DNA of 64,000 bases from Gracilariopsis chorda (Eukaryota; Rhodophyta; Florideophyceae; Gracilariales; Gracilariaceae). Location of the stretch: the NCBI GenBank assembly GCA_003194525.1, contig NBIV01000233.1:1-64000 (forward strand). Direction: 5' to 3'. Of this stretch, positions 53,847 through 64,000 are shown piece by piece (positions within the stretch are counted from its first letter, which is position 1; each line of letters opens with the position of its first letter). The notes under the pieces are model-generated. The model saw nothing but the letters and a program-made list of their open reading frames with translations. It was not told the origin of the DNA and did not search any database. A program made the position numbers and the translations under genes.

Positions 53847-54493
53847 TCAGCTAGGGGGCGCAACGTATACTCTGATAATGGCAAAGAACGCGTAAAAGTT
53901 ACACAGCTTAAAAAAAGCCAAGAAAGAGCCAAGATAGAGCCAAGAGAAAACGAAGGCAGACTCTGGGCTTTTCTGTGCTGGTTCCAGCGCTACATCAATC
54001 TGATGCATACCGTTGTAACTAAGATAGAATCTGTGTTGGTCAGAACGGGGAATCCGACAGTATGTCGTGGTAACGCAATGGCGATGGCGCGGACGAAAGA
54101 ACAGGCATAAGGACCTTGGAAGTCCCTCCAAGGATGCCTCCGATCCCTCATCTTCCACGACGGATCGAGCTTTATATACTGCATACAATAGCGTCGATTT
54201 CTGTACTACTACATGTAGTACAAGCCTTCTGGCTGTTTCCGCGATTTCAAAGGGCTGGCCTAGTACTACGAGCCAGCTCGGCTACGTCCAGTTCAAGCTC
54301 TACCCGCTTGAAGCCTCTCGCGGCTAGCACGATCTCTCACTGCAAGCCATCACAGTTGCGTCCACTTCAAGCTCTTCCCGCTTGAAACCTACTACGGCAC
54401 CCTCAGCTAAGCACATGTTTCTATTCTATGTCAGGCATACGAAACCGAGTGTGCAGACATCAACAGTCTCCCATATCCAACCTCCGTGGTTGG
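53847..54493. other. Probable 3' region/LTR of element F
   Basis: Sequence downstream (in element sense) of the F chromodomain. It contains a TATA-like GCTTTATATACTGC at about 54168-54181, a perfect 14-bp palindrome TACTACATGTAGTA (54207-54220) and a duplicated hairpin (54285-54316 and 54359-54390). A second LTR copy is not in the window, so boundaries are unknown. A minus frame here has SPESAFVFSWL, similar to SPENVLFVFSWL downstream of element C at about 58750. Confidence 0.45.
54285..54390. repeat. Duplicated short hairpin
   Basis: A 32-base unit (CGTCCAGTTCAAGC ... GCTTGAAGCCT) at 54285-54316 recurs at 54359-54390 with three or four changes. Each copy contains the inverted repeat TTCAAGC/GCTTGAA around a 7-base loop. 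Confidence 0.85.
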
Positions 54494-56130
54494 TTATTTG
54501 CGCTCGATGGTGGCGATCGCGTTTCGTTGTCTGCGTGTTCTCGCCTTTTTTGTTTCCTCCAGGTACTTCTGCAGTAGATCAGGGACATCGTGTTTCAATG
54601 ATTCGAAGTCTATCCAGTCCGCCTCGTTTATGTCGAAACCAGTCCACTTCACCAACAGTTGGAAACTTCCCTTCCGGCGACGGATATCTTCGAAATCCTC
54701 GATGACCAACAATTCGTTTTATTGGTAGGCCAAATGTTGTTGTAGCTCTTCCGATACTTCGTGGTCCTTGTTACTAAAAAGCGTCAATCTTCTCCGGTGA
54801 ACGAGCTCCTTCTATACTTCACAAATGTACTGTTCTTGGCAGTCCGTAACGCGGAAGGGTCCTTGCCATCTCACACTCGTCTTTGATCGGATCTTGTTCT
54901 GCATCAAGGCTTTCAGCACGTAGTCTTTTTTTGTAACGTCAATTGGTCTGTTGCCAGTTCGTCGCTTATGGGCATCGACGGATGACTTCCGCTGCTTTTC
55001 TAATCGTTCTGCGCACTTGCTGTGGATGTCCTTAAGCGCACTTTGTAGCTTCTCGACCTCTCTGAGAGCCTCTATGCGTGAGCGGCCGATGTTTTGAACG
55101 GTTCGTGCTTCCTCCTGGCTTTTAAGAATGGCTTTGAGTTGTGAGTCTTGGGGCAGTTCTATGAAAATCGTGAGCGGGAATTTTCCGTTGAGCTTCTTCG
55201 TCGGTGCGCTGTTGAGGCCTGACCTTACTGGATGAGCGGTAGTACAGAGGGCCAGGCGGATTGAGGCAGTTGGAACTCCAAAAGAAGCGCCCGGCATGGC
55301 CTCAGTAGTTCATGACAGACCACCTCGACTAAACCATTGCTCCACGGGGAGTACGGTAGTGTTTAATGGTGGTGTGCTCTCAGCTTCTGTGCGAGTACTT
55401 TTACCAGCTTGTTCATGAAATTGCTGCCTTGATTTGATACCCATGACAACGAAACGCCAAATGCTGCAAAGCAGTCTACGAGTGTTTTGGCAGTCGTTTC
55501 TGCTTCTGCGTCAGCTTCCGCCGCCCCTCTAAGCTACACATAGCCGGAGAGATCATCCGTAATGATAAGTGTGTACAGTTTCCCGTTATCGCCTTTGGTG
55601 ATATAGCAGTAGTCAAAATTCAACAGCTCGTTTGGTTTATTGGCGTACATTGTATGGCCAAGATGTCTTGGGAAGACTCTTCCGGATTCAGTGGCGACAC
55701 AGTGAAGACAAGAACGGTTAAACTCGACAGTATGGTTCCTGAGGTCTTTCTACCAAAATTGCGTGGCCACAGTATCGAATATGCGATCTGTCGCTCGGAG
55801 TCCTCCTTTTCCATTTTGAGCGGCAATCAGGATTCTAAGCTGAAGCTTGGCCTCACCGTCCGGTATCCAAACCTGTCCTTTTTGCGTTCTTACTACTCCG
55901 CCAATCGTCTTTTATAGCTTCGGGGGCGCAGTATCGCTTCTCTGATTTGACGTGGTGCGGTCTTGCATAGATAGCCAGTCGTAATCCTCGTTCGTTCCCA
56001 GGCGGATAAGAGCTGACATTAGTACTCGAATGCATACCACCCTGGTCGCCTCCATATTCTTCTTAGCTTCCACTCCCCAGCTCATAAGCATATTGGCCCA
56101 GGCATGGCGTTCTAAAGGCACATGTTCAAT
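54494..56130 (-). pseudogene. Element F: retrotransposon integrase and chromodomain remnant
   Basis: Minus-strand order: the end of an RNase H/tether region (ERHAWANMLMSWG, about 56110), an integrase zinc region (FNRSCLHC, about 55720), the first Asp in LLNFDYCYI (about 55620), the position of the second Asp read as Asn in WVSNQGSNF (about 55430), and PYSPWSNGLVEVV containing the Glu (about 55340). The integrase C-terminal part (55297-54812) includes VRWQGPFRVTD. A chromodomain-like piece follows at 54712-54550 (LVIEDFEDIRRRKG, LLVKWTGFDINEADWIDFE). Several stops are present. The sequence is unlike families A-E, so it is another lineage. Confidence 0.75.
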
Positions 56131-56779
56131 AATGATGTGAGCTAATATGCACGGGTGTCCTGCTCAGGTGACTTGTCCGGGAACAGTGGTGGTGTATATC
56201 GTGCGACGGGTGTAATGCCGTACGGCTACGAACGCGGAAGAGGCGGAACGGTGAGGGTGCGGAGTGGAGCAAAGCCGCCTGTGGTGAGGCCGAGGACGGA
56301 GACACGCGTAATCCAAAGAAGTACCACGCGCCTAAGCAGGGAGCCTATGTAGCGGTAGATATCAGATACGGCGCAGCCTGTACAGAAATTTGACGAGCTG
56401 CGAGTTCTACTATGACTTAGGACCCGTGCCAAAGAACTAAGACGAAGCGCCTACTAGTAAACACTTTGAGATTTCTTGGTGAGAGCTTCGGCCGTGCTAG
56501 CGGAGAGTAACTATCTATCTAGGCCACGCCACACGTGATTGGTTACCGTTCGCGAGGCACAAGCTTCCACAGGCATACAAGTGCACTACTACAAATAAAA
56601 CATTAACCGACTAGCGAAAGGGCTCTTACAGCCAAAACACCACTCTGATAACCGGTATTCACTTCCTTACAGACCCCCTTTCTTAACCGTTGTACGTCCG
56701 CGGACAACCTTTCTTCATCTTTGTTCCGCTCTTCTCTGCTGCTTACCGTGACAGTCATCCGTTGCCGGTCATAATGCCA
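56131..56779. other. Junction region between elements F and C
   Basis: About 650 bases; the right part may be the upstream region and LTR of element C. No gene is supported. Confidence 0.4.
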
Positions 56780-58297
56780 TTCGTTAATGGGCAGTAGTTT
56801 TCACAGTATTCGGAGTACGTCCACCACCGCTATGGGGGTCATACATCTATTGACTGCCGTAGCGTCGTTAAACCGTCCTCGGCAGACCATTACGCCATTC
56901 TGGGCGCGGAGTGGTTTGATGTCGGGCGCTTCTCCGAGATTCCTGTTAATTTCGTCCCCGTTTACTTTGCTGGCAATAAACGACTTCGCGAGAGCGTCTG
57001 GAAAGCCCGTAAGGGACACATACGTTTCCATCTGAGCGATGGTCATACCTTTATCGGTGTCCGCGTCGAGGCTGGTATCCCAGTGGATATGCCGTGAGTT
57101 TGGTGTGTTTAGGAACACGAGTACCAACATTGGTTAGCTCCTATCCTGGTGCGGCTTCGTGAAGACTTTGCAAGCCCCTCCGCTTTCGACGACTCCAACG
57201 TATTCACGCCACCGGGCCACAGTCTCTACGCTCTCGTTACGGTTGCGTGGAGGGCGCCCTTAGACAGGTTCTATCCATTCTTGGAGCGTGGGCACTCGGG
57301 CTATGACATTAGCACCGAGGCGTGCATCCGTTCCGGGCATGAGTAATTCTTATCGTGCCACAACCAGTAGTTCCATTTCTTGGTGCGACCGAAGCGGAAG
57401 TGATACTATGTCCCAGTATATGGCAAAGAGCTCTACGCCTCTCCTCGGTATCTATGCGTTCCGACACGGCCAATCGTCGCATATTACAGCGGTGTACTGC
57501 TATCCGATTTCCCTCTGTCGTTCTTTGCGCGTGTGATCCTTACCATCGAATGGGTGGTCCTTGTATTCTTCAGTTTCCTTTACGCTGCCCGTGACGGTAT
57601 TTCGATGCAGCTAAAGTACTCCGATTGGCGGCTTGGCCGGGACAAAGACTTAGATGCTCCACGAGGTCGGTTGATGAGGTTTCCGTGCATGCTAGTGAAG
57701 CTTATCCGAGGTCTCGACGTACAGAACATCGTGGGCAGAACTGCCTTCGGGGCTGTCGAGGGGGATGCCCTTCTCGACTATGTTTTGCGCATCGACTGGG
57801 CAAAGACACCGAGTCCTGGGTACCTGTGGTACGACTTCGACCAGGACCATTTTCCGGATATGCCGAGGCCCCCAGCCGGGGAGGACGACGGGAAGGAGTA
57901 CTTGAACAATCCACCGTATGCTCCGATGTTGGGCTGGATGGATGCTCCGCGCGATAAAGCTATTCACTATTCTCCGCAAGCGGTCGGCTTTGTTTGGGAG
58001 TGCTTAACTGGTGGGCATCTTCCCGAACAGGTGCCTGAGAATGGTGTAAACTTTGGCCAGAACGTGTTGATGGGCGTCGCTGCCCGGGTTCGAACGCCTC
58101 CATCGTCGGAAATGAAAGTGCGCGGATGCGACATTAAGCCAAAGCTGCGCGTTTCGGGGCTATCTGAGGTTCAACTTGGGTCCGTCAACATTCCCCCCTG
58201 TACCGGAGCGCTGTTCGCCAACTTTGCCGCTTTGAGCCGGTGCTTTGTGGAGCTTGGGGTACCGAGATCCGCGAAAAAGAAGGAGTTTCTCGGCTGA
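56780..58297 (+). pseudogene. Convergent extra ORF of family C
   Basis: Plus strand, opposite to the element's pol. One stop-free stretch at 56803-57104 reads VVKPSSADHYAILGAEWFDV and FVPVYFAGNKRLRESVWKAR; a second at 57150-57345 reads FTPPGHSLYALVTVAWRAPL; the third and longest (57533-58297, 254 codons) contains LIRGLDVQNIVGRTAFGAVE, LLDYVLRIDWAKTP, LWYDFDQDHF and GEDDGKEYL. The last block is homologous to the family B antisense ORF, and LIRGLD...LLDYVLRIDWAKTP aligns with AIRNLD...LLGYIYSVSWGEVP of family A. The two N-terminal breaks mark it as a pseudogene; the C-terminal 254 codons are still open. No known domain was recognised. Confidence 0.78.
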
Positions 58298-59410
58298 GCG
58301 ATGAGTTGAGTGGAGGATTCTTGCCGTCTTGGGATGCACGGAGAGCGCCTAGACGTATTCCGTTCGTTAGTTACCGTCCGGTATCGGGAGATGTGGAGGG
58401 CAATTTGGCGTACCACAGACTCCGTTATCCAGGATTTAACCGTTTCGTTGGGCTTCGAGCCACTCTAGGAAGGGGTTCTACTGAGCCGTCCTACCGATAC
58501 CATACGCGCTTATTCTGAACATGAAGCGCAGGTTTGAATGGCGACGCGGGTGGCAGCCGGACTGGTGGAGGCGGATGCGAAGTGGGAGGTGCATGGTGAT
58601 TTCCAAAGGCAGAGCACATGCTGACCGAGTGCAGTTGATCAACTAAAGTAAATGAACAATTCTTTGAACAGTGCCACATGTGATCGAAGGTGTTCATCCG
58701 CCCAAGCTCCGAATGCCAGCCAGGAGAACACAAACAGAACGTTTTCAGGAGAGTTCAAATCCACGTCCAGATTCGTTCTGCGACTCCTAGAAGCCGAGAT
58801 ACGGGCCATAGTTTCTTTCGGGCACTCTTTCGGCTTGCAAGCCGGTTTCAAAAAAATCTGGAAAATTCCGGGGTAGATTATTTGATACTCTGTTGTGCGC
58901 AGTGGCAAAGCATTTTGGGCTGTAAGCGTCTATCCTTTCCAGGTTAGCTTCTCAAACAGTGAACCTTTAGCATTGTTGACGCCGTTTCGGAGCTGGTAGT
59001 AGAACCGCCTTGTCATTGCTGCTGTGCGCTGCGTTCGGATTATGACGCAGTACTAGTTTGGGTTTTTAAGTAGGAGCTTTGGTGCCTTCTGCCTACTCTG
59101 TTGAGCCGGTATGCCAAGACGGCTTCTGCGCATCATCAGTAGAACGAATAAATTTCACAAATGCAGCTGCCTGTTTTGGGATGCCGCCTACTGTGCACGA
59201 CATGGGAGGAGCACAAGTGGCATTATCTGAATCCATGTAATTCCGAATGCCGGTCTTGATCTGTTGTCTAAATAGTCTGTGTGCTTCCGTGGAGCCAGGG
59301 CAGAGACTGACGCTGTATAGGAAGTGTGGAAAGTTAACGTGGGTAAACTTGATTCGGGGTCCCGTTCTGGTGCTATCTTAAGATCAAATTGGATTTACAG
59401 ACTTCCTTGT
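58298..59410. other. Spacer between the family C extra ORF and pol
   Basis: About 1.1 kb between two convergent stops. It includes a minus frame (58908-58639) with SPENVLFVFSWLAFGAW, similar to a segment downstream of element F. The plus frame 58240-58518 continues past the extra ORF in another frame and might be part of it. Otherwise nothing is recognised. Confidence 0.45.
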
Positions 59411-59716
59411 TCAGCGTTCAGCACCCCCCTTTTCTATGGACGACGCGTCCTCGCGGCAAGCCATCCTTCGGAAATAACATTCTACAACGTTGTATGGAAT
59501 GTTCTGATTCGGTTCCCATGTGGGCTTCTTGAATCCGTACCACTTGACGCGGAAGATTTCTTCTCCATCTTCGGCAACTCCGTGGTCAATGACCTTCTCG
59601 ATGACCCATTGCTTTTCTGCCGATGTCGGATCAGAAGACTTGTTGTTACGGTTCTCCGCGTCTGGGACTGTGTCAGAATCAACCAATACCAGTTTTTCTG
59701 TGATTGCAGAGTCCAT
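59411..59716 (-). pseudogene. Chromodomain of element C pol
   Basis: The frame contains QWVIEKVIDHGVAEDGEE and FRVKWYGFKKPTWEPNQNIP, a clear chromodomain, as the last pol domain on the minus strand. It faces the plus-strand extra ORF. Confidence 0.82.
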
Positions 59717-59739
59717 TCGATATTGGTTTGCACCTGGAA

Positions 59740-61115
59740 TCAGGAAGCGACTGTTCGACTGTTCCGTTCGAACTTCACTTCCTCCGATTTGTCGGGTGTA
59801 GCCGTGTTAGGTGAGACCTTGTCAAAACCCGAAGGTCCAGCTGCCGTCACCCAGTCAATACTAACAATATCATTTAGCCCATCAACGTCGATGGTGACCG
59901 TACTCTCAGTAGGATGGATAACGTTATAAGGGCCTTCCAAGTTCGGCAGTAGTTTCCAGACAATATCCTCGTACTCGGTTTATGCTTTCTTCCGAGGCGG
60001 GATGTCCAAGTAGACCATATCACCTTCCTCAAAAAATTGGCTCGTACTGTGTTCGGGAGTCGTAGGAGGCTTTGCAGTGCTCCTGTGCCGTACTAAATTT
60101 TGTTTAGGCCAGCTTCATGAGTTCGAAGATCCGGGCGTGCGTGACGCGCTTGGTTTCTTCCGGTGTCGGGACGAGAGGTGCCGTCTGCGGAAGTGCGGAT
60201 GTAGGGTCATCCAGCAGGATACCTGGAGAGTGCGGAGTGAGGGAGAGGTCGAAAGGAGTGAGAACCGTTGATCGGTGAACTTGCAGATTATACCCGTAAA
60301 CGAAGGCTGAACCAGGTTGTCCCATTCCTTTTGGTGTTCGGATGCGTAGTGCCGCAAGGGGTTGATCAACACTTTGTTAAACCTTTCGGCTGGCTCGCTC
60401 GTCTGCAGATGATAGGCGGCTGTAAGTACATGCCTAATTCCGAGATTGACTACAAGCGAATTGAAATACTTGGTGACGAACTGTGGGCCGTTGTCGGTAA
60501 ATGCGTACGTAGGACTTTCGTTAGGTGAAACTAAGTTCTCCAAGAAATCGATGGCAATGTCAGTCACCTTCGTATCTCACAGCGGTTTGGCTCTGGTGAG
60601 CTTTTTAAAGAGGTCCGTTATTACCAGTATGTACTTGTTTCCGTGTCCAGTTTTCTGCAGTAGGCCAAGGACTTCCATAGCCAAGAATTCGAATGGTCCC
60701 GGTGCCGGAAACAACTTCAAGTACTTCTCATTCTTGAAGTAGGTTCCGCGAACGGCTGGACACGGTTTGCATTGTGAGACTGTCTCATACACATGTTGCA
60801 ACATAAGGGGCCAGTATAAGTCCCGTCGCAATGTTTAATACATCTTTACTGAGCCCGGATGGCAAGCCAGGTGTGAATAGTGAGAAAGATAGAGCACCTC
60901 CTCCCGTAGAGACTCCGGTACGACCCGTTGCATGGCCCCTTCAATCGGCGAAATTCTGCAGAATATTCCGGAATGGTTGTAGTCAAACTGGGAATTTGTG
61001 TAGTACAGTCGGTACTATATATGCTCCTAAGGAATTGGCTGTTATGGAAGATTCCTAACGGAGTACTTGTATTTTCTAACTGTTCCCACGTAGCACGCCA
61101 CTCCAGAGGAATCAT
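59740..61115 (-). pseudogene. Integrase of element C
   Basis: Minus-strand pieces: an H2C2 zinc region (LYLSHYSHLACHPG ... CKPCPAV, about 60915-60755), a first catalytic position read as Glu in FLAMEVLGLL (Asp in the other elements), the second Asp in AFTDNGPQFV (about 60490) and the Glu in AERFNKVLI (about 60385). The C-terminal module (GPYNVIHPTESTVTI) is at about 59935. Breaks occur near 60850, 60570 and 60290. The upstream RT part is not found: 61116-61729 changes into the 5' region of element G. Confidence 0.83.
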
Positions 61116-61729
61116 TCCAGCGGACTGTAATTCAATTAGGTAGAATAACCAAACTTAGATTTTTATTGTGTAAAGTAGACAGTTTCCGTCGAGATCAGCT
61201 CGCGGCACTGTATATACTGCGCCACTGGATCTCCACCTCCGGGGAAGTAAACCAAGCACCCCCGAGGCTAGTTCTAATTCGTCTGGTTCAACCTCGTGAT
61301 AATCACTTTCATGTACACTGTTACGTCATCCTCTAGGTGTGGTTTCTAAGCTGTCGATACCCAGCACGTCCCATAGCAGCGCCTGTAGGATTATCGCTCG
61401 CCCAGTGAACCCTCTCTCCGCTTGGTGCTTGCGGATCTCCTTTCAGGGTTCTCCCGGTAGCTGCTCCTATCTTATGGAGACCACCACCTATTGGAACCCA
61501 TCTGTTAGGCCGAATCTAAAAGTCCTATTTTACGAACATTGTGCTCACAGATTCGTTCCTGAAGGTTTATCTAACGGAGTGCGACAGAGAAGCACTACAC
61601 TCGCACCGACCGGACCCCCCTGTAGTGGAATTTTCTTTATGCCTATTTGGAATTGGAAGCAAACTATCCCGACTTACTCCTCTATGGACCCCCCAAGAAC
61701 CTACCCTGGAAAAATCCTCTCAGGCTCCT
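61116..61729. other. Junction of element C with element G, possible 5' LTR/leader of G
   Basis: About 610 bases. A TATA-like CTGTATATACTG at about 61208-61219 and the position directly before the G gag suggest an LTR promoter and leader, but there is no second copy to set its limits. Confidence 0.4.
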
Positions 61730-61779
61730 CAGGTGCTGGACTCCTAGGGTGGACGCAGCACGCGCAGTGCCCTTCTGGG

Positions 61780-62538
61780 AGCCACTGCCGTGATAGATGA
61801 TCCTGAACGCCTTCTACGGAATGCCGGCTCCAGTGTCGAACGGTTCCGACAACGCCTAAGGAGATTACACGATCCGAAAACAGCGGATACCCACGCCACG
61901 CCTCAGGAGACTTCCGCTGCGGAAGTTGAAGAACTGCAGACGGCGTCACAACTGCCGCCGCCTCAGGACATCCAGGCTCGGGCGCGATAGAGCCCAATAC
62001 ACTTATCGAATCTATGGCCTCACGCCTCATCCACTGGCTCTCGCAAGAGCTCTCCGAATGGATTTCTGCAGGTGTTGAGGCGCATCTTCGATCCCGCCAC
62101 CATGCCCTAGTGGACGAAATGGTGATCGAAAGTGCGCACCGCACAGCAGACGCCCTCTTGGACTCGGATGCTTTCTTAGAGGTGATTTCTGATGTTATTC
62201 GGGCGGAGCTTTGCTCTCAAACCACGCAGCTACAACCGGTAGCTGCGTTTCAAATTGCATCTTCCGGTTAGGATAGGTTCCGTCTATCCACACCTAAGGT
62301 AACGCCGGGCAGCGGCGGACAGAATACTGCCATTCCTCGCACCCAAGAAGGACATGATACCACCACAAGAAAATTAAGAAGCCTACGGAATACGGCTATG
62401 AACGGTTTGGACCTGACAACCCACGGAGGAGGACAGGATACCGGTCGCGACAAAACTCTCCTTCGGCGAGGAGGACAGAAGAAGAAATAGAAGACACGCT
62501 GATTCGGAGAGTAGTACGGGCTCCGAATCCGAGAAGAG
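61780..62538 (+). pseudogene. Element G gag, N-terminal part
   Basis: The frames 61790-61990 (RNAGSSVERFRQRLRRLHDP) and 62014-62271 (LIHWLSQELSEWISAGVEA, VIESAHRTADALLDSDAFLE) correspond to residues about 65-185 of family B gag, and a short stretch up to the LTR to the basic region. The acidic/basic zone just before the LTR (RRGGQKKK) is short compared with B. Confidence 0.7.
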
Positions 62539-63347
62539 TGAAGTGCAACGCCCCCAGGGAGGGATTCTTGGTACTTGAATGCTTTCCCGATATTATCGGT
62601 TGTGTAGTGTGTATATGAACTATGCCCCACAATGGTGGATATGGACACGTGGGACACGGTTTTGGGTCAATTGGCGGTTGGCCACAGTAGTGGATGTTGC
62701 CACGAAATGTGGAGTATTTTAGTTGATTTTATTTATTATTTTCACACCCATTTCTGGAAAGGTAGTACTTAGTGCGACGGCGCACTGCCGTCGCACCAGT
62801 AAACCTTCCACAACAAGGGACCCCAACCTGGGGAATTGGCTCTAGTTGTTACCGCTTGCGCGCGTGCTCTACTCCTCCTTGGAGGGAAACGCCGTGAACC
62901 ACGAGACATCTAACCCCCTTGCACATCTAAAGGGACCCATCACTGGGAGTCATATTATTCCAATTGCATTGGTACTTCGGCCTTTATAGGGATATTGTTA
63001 CCGGCATCGCCGTTCGCCCCCGTCACTCTCGCCTCCTCTTCGCCCTTCCTTTTCCCCTTCTTAGGGTAGCTCCTCCCGCTATCCGCGGCCCTCGTGTGCG
63101 CATCCGCTCACACACCCCCATTTACGTGGAAACCTACCTCTGGCGAGGACGCATTCCCGCTCTTGCGGATACCGATTCTTGTCCTAAACCCTCTTTGGCT
63201 AGTCGCGAAGGGTGGCCTTGGTCTTACAAACCGGCTCCGCCGTGCCACCCCTAGAGGAGCTCTACCCAACTGGGTTCACCTACACGGAGGAAAGATCTCG
63301 AACGTCTTTCGGTGTTTCTCCCCTTTGGGGCGTTGCATCACAAAGAG
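62534..63347 (+). repeat. Solo LTR of family A with 5-bp target-site duplication
   Basis: LTR-A copy of 804 bp at 62539-63342 (TGAAGTGCAACG ... GCATCACA), directly flanked by AAGAG at 62534-62538 and AAGAG at 63343-63347. No internal family A sequence is present, and gag of element G continues on both sides. This is the product of LTR-LTR recombination after a full insertion. The hairpin is at 62772-62796. The exact duplication fixes the ends and the 5-bp target size of family A. Confidence 0.95.
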
Positions 63348-64000
63348 CTCCGACTCAGGGGATAACGCACATCTGAAGGAGAAACGACCAAAAGGCAAGA
63401 AGATCGTCCCGGTAAATGATCTATTCGCCAAGCTGGTGGATTATGAAACCTACTGGTTGAATGATCGCTCTACAGTTTATGACAGTTCAGTCGCTTAACG
63501 ACTTACGAAGATTCAGCGCCGAATGGATATTGAAATGAAGAAATACACATTTTCAGGCGAAGACACCATCTCAGTTCTAAACCTTACACACTTCCATTCG
63601 GCGTATGACACCAATGGCGTGCATGAAAATTCCACCATGTGTTGCTTTCAGTTCTACTTCACTGGGCAGGCGCACTCTCTCGTACAATCTCGCCTCATAG
63701 GTGAAAGCGCCATTGTGGATGATCCTGGAACGGAAGTTCTGATGACTTAGCCCGACTAGGTCACCTTCTTCTTCAAACTGTACGCCACGGAAGAGGTGAT
63801 TACGGGTGCCAGCACTGACGTCAACTCCTACCGACAGAGCAAGGAAATGACCGAAACGGAGTTTTCCCAGATCCTCTGGAGCAAGGCCTTAAGGTTTGGA
63901 AACATGTACTCCGAACGGTGGTTAAAGTCACTGTTCGTCGAAGGACTCCTCCTTTCGATATGCACGAGGGTGCGCAACCATTGGACCACGCATCATTTCA
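63348..64000 (+). pseudogene. Element G gag, C-terminal (capsid-like) part
   Basis: It continues gag after the solo LTR: IVPVNDLFAKLVDYETYWLN (stop at about 63496), MDIEMKKYTFSGEDTISVL, then after a stop near 63748 VTFFFKLYATEEVITGASTD and LWSKALRFGNMYSERWLKSL. It corresponds to residues about 320-500 of family B gag. Probably reads on into pol beyond the window. Confidence 0.75.

Larger units (their letters stand above)
61730..64000 (+). mobile_element. Element G: gag of a family B-related retrotransposon, continues beyond the window
   Basis: The plus-strand gag resembles that of family B in order and motifs but is clearly diverged: WLSQELSEWISAGVEAHLRS (about 62038) matches LWPQLLSWCEDKVQQVLRD; LFAKLVDYETYWLNDRS (about 63420) matches PFQKVLDVDTYRLLDRS; DTNGVHENSTMCCFQFYFTG (about 63605) matches DQNGIHGEAAMYLFQFFFSG; and FVEGLLLSICTRVRNHWTTH (near the end) matches FIAGLLLAIRTPVRNHYTAH. 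A solo LTR-A splits it at 62539-63342. There are stops at about 61988, 62269, 63498 and 63748. Confidence 0.82.

Overview
This window looks like a piece of a compact, intron-poor eukaryotic nuclear genome. A few uninterrupted single-copy genes sit as small islands in a sea of decayed, nested LTR retrotransposons. The genes are a secreted GMC-type oxidoreductase, a short-chain dehydrogenase, a secreted glycine-rich protein, GTP cyclohydrolase I and a tRNA-Leu(AAG). The gene style (no introns, very tight spacing, a Cys/His fragment with a CxxC...GSGxFC motif) fits a red alga such as Chondrus best, but this is inference; no search was possible.

Layout. 1-6082: 3' two thirds of a Ty3/gypsy element (family A, plus strand: RNase H, integrase, chromodomain, 3' LTR) that has integrated into element D. 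6083-10470: element D (minus strand), a gag-pol readable in a single frame broken by three nonsense codons. 10553-12133: GMC oxidoreductase. 13982-17435: element E, a degenerate minus-strand pol. 18305-28651: a minus-strand chimera whose left end is a family A LTR, extra ORF and pol, and whose right end is a family B gag and LTR. 28652-30455: scrambled family A debris. 30456-41230: a complete but dead family B element with both LTRs, inserted in an older family A relative whose other half is at 41231-42010. 42011-48200: mostly unrecognised sequence with a pogo-like DDE transposase remnant and a Cys/His gene fragment. 48281-52437: the main gene island. 54494-56130: integrase-chromodomain remnant F. 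56780-61115: element C. 61730-64000: the gag of element G, split by a solo family A LTR with a perfect 5-bp target duplication.

Main discovery candidate. Families A, B and C are different chromodomain-bearing Ty3/gypsy lineages, yet all three carry, between the pol chromodomain and the 3' LTR, an additional gene on the opposite strand, convergent with pol. The three antisense proteins are recognisably homologous: a shared block ends in a LLxY(V/I)LxxDWAKTP-like motif, and B and C also share an LWY..D.D.F...P...DDGK motif. In family A this convergent unit has its own AATAAA signal just past its stop in both copies. Antisense extra ORFs at this position are known from some plant Ty3/gypsy lineages, but I recognise no known domain in this family. 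Other notable points are the two-LTR chimera, a long inverted repeat of gag/LTR-B sequence, family-specific short palindrome enrichment, and a secreted protein with about 240 residues of GGX repeats whose stop codon lies 7 bp from that of the convergent GTP cyclohydrolase gene.
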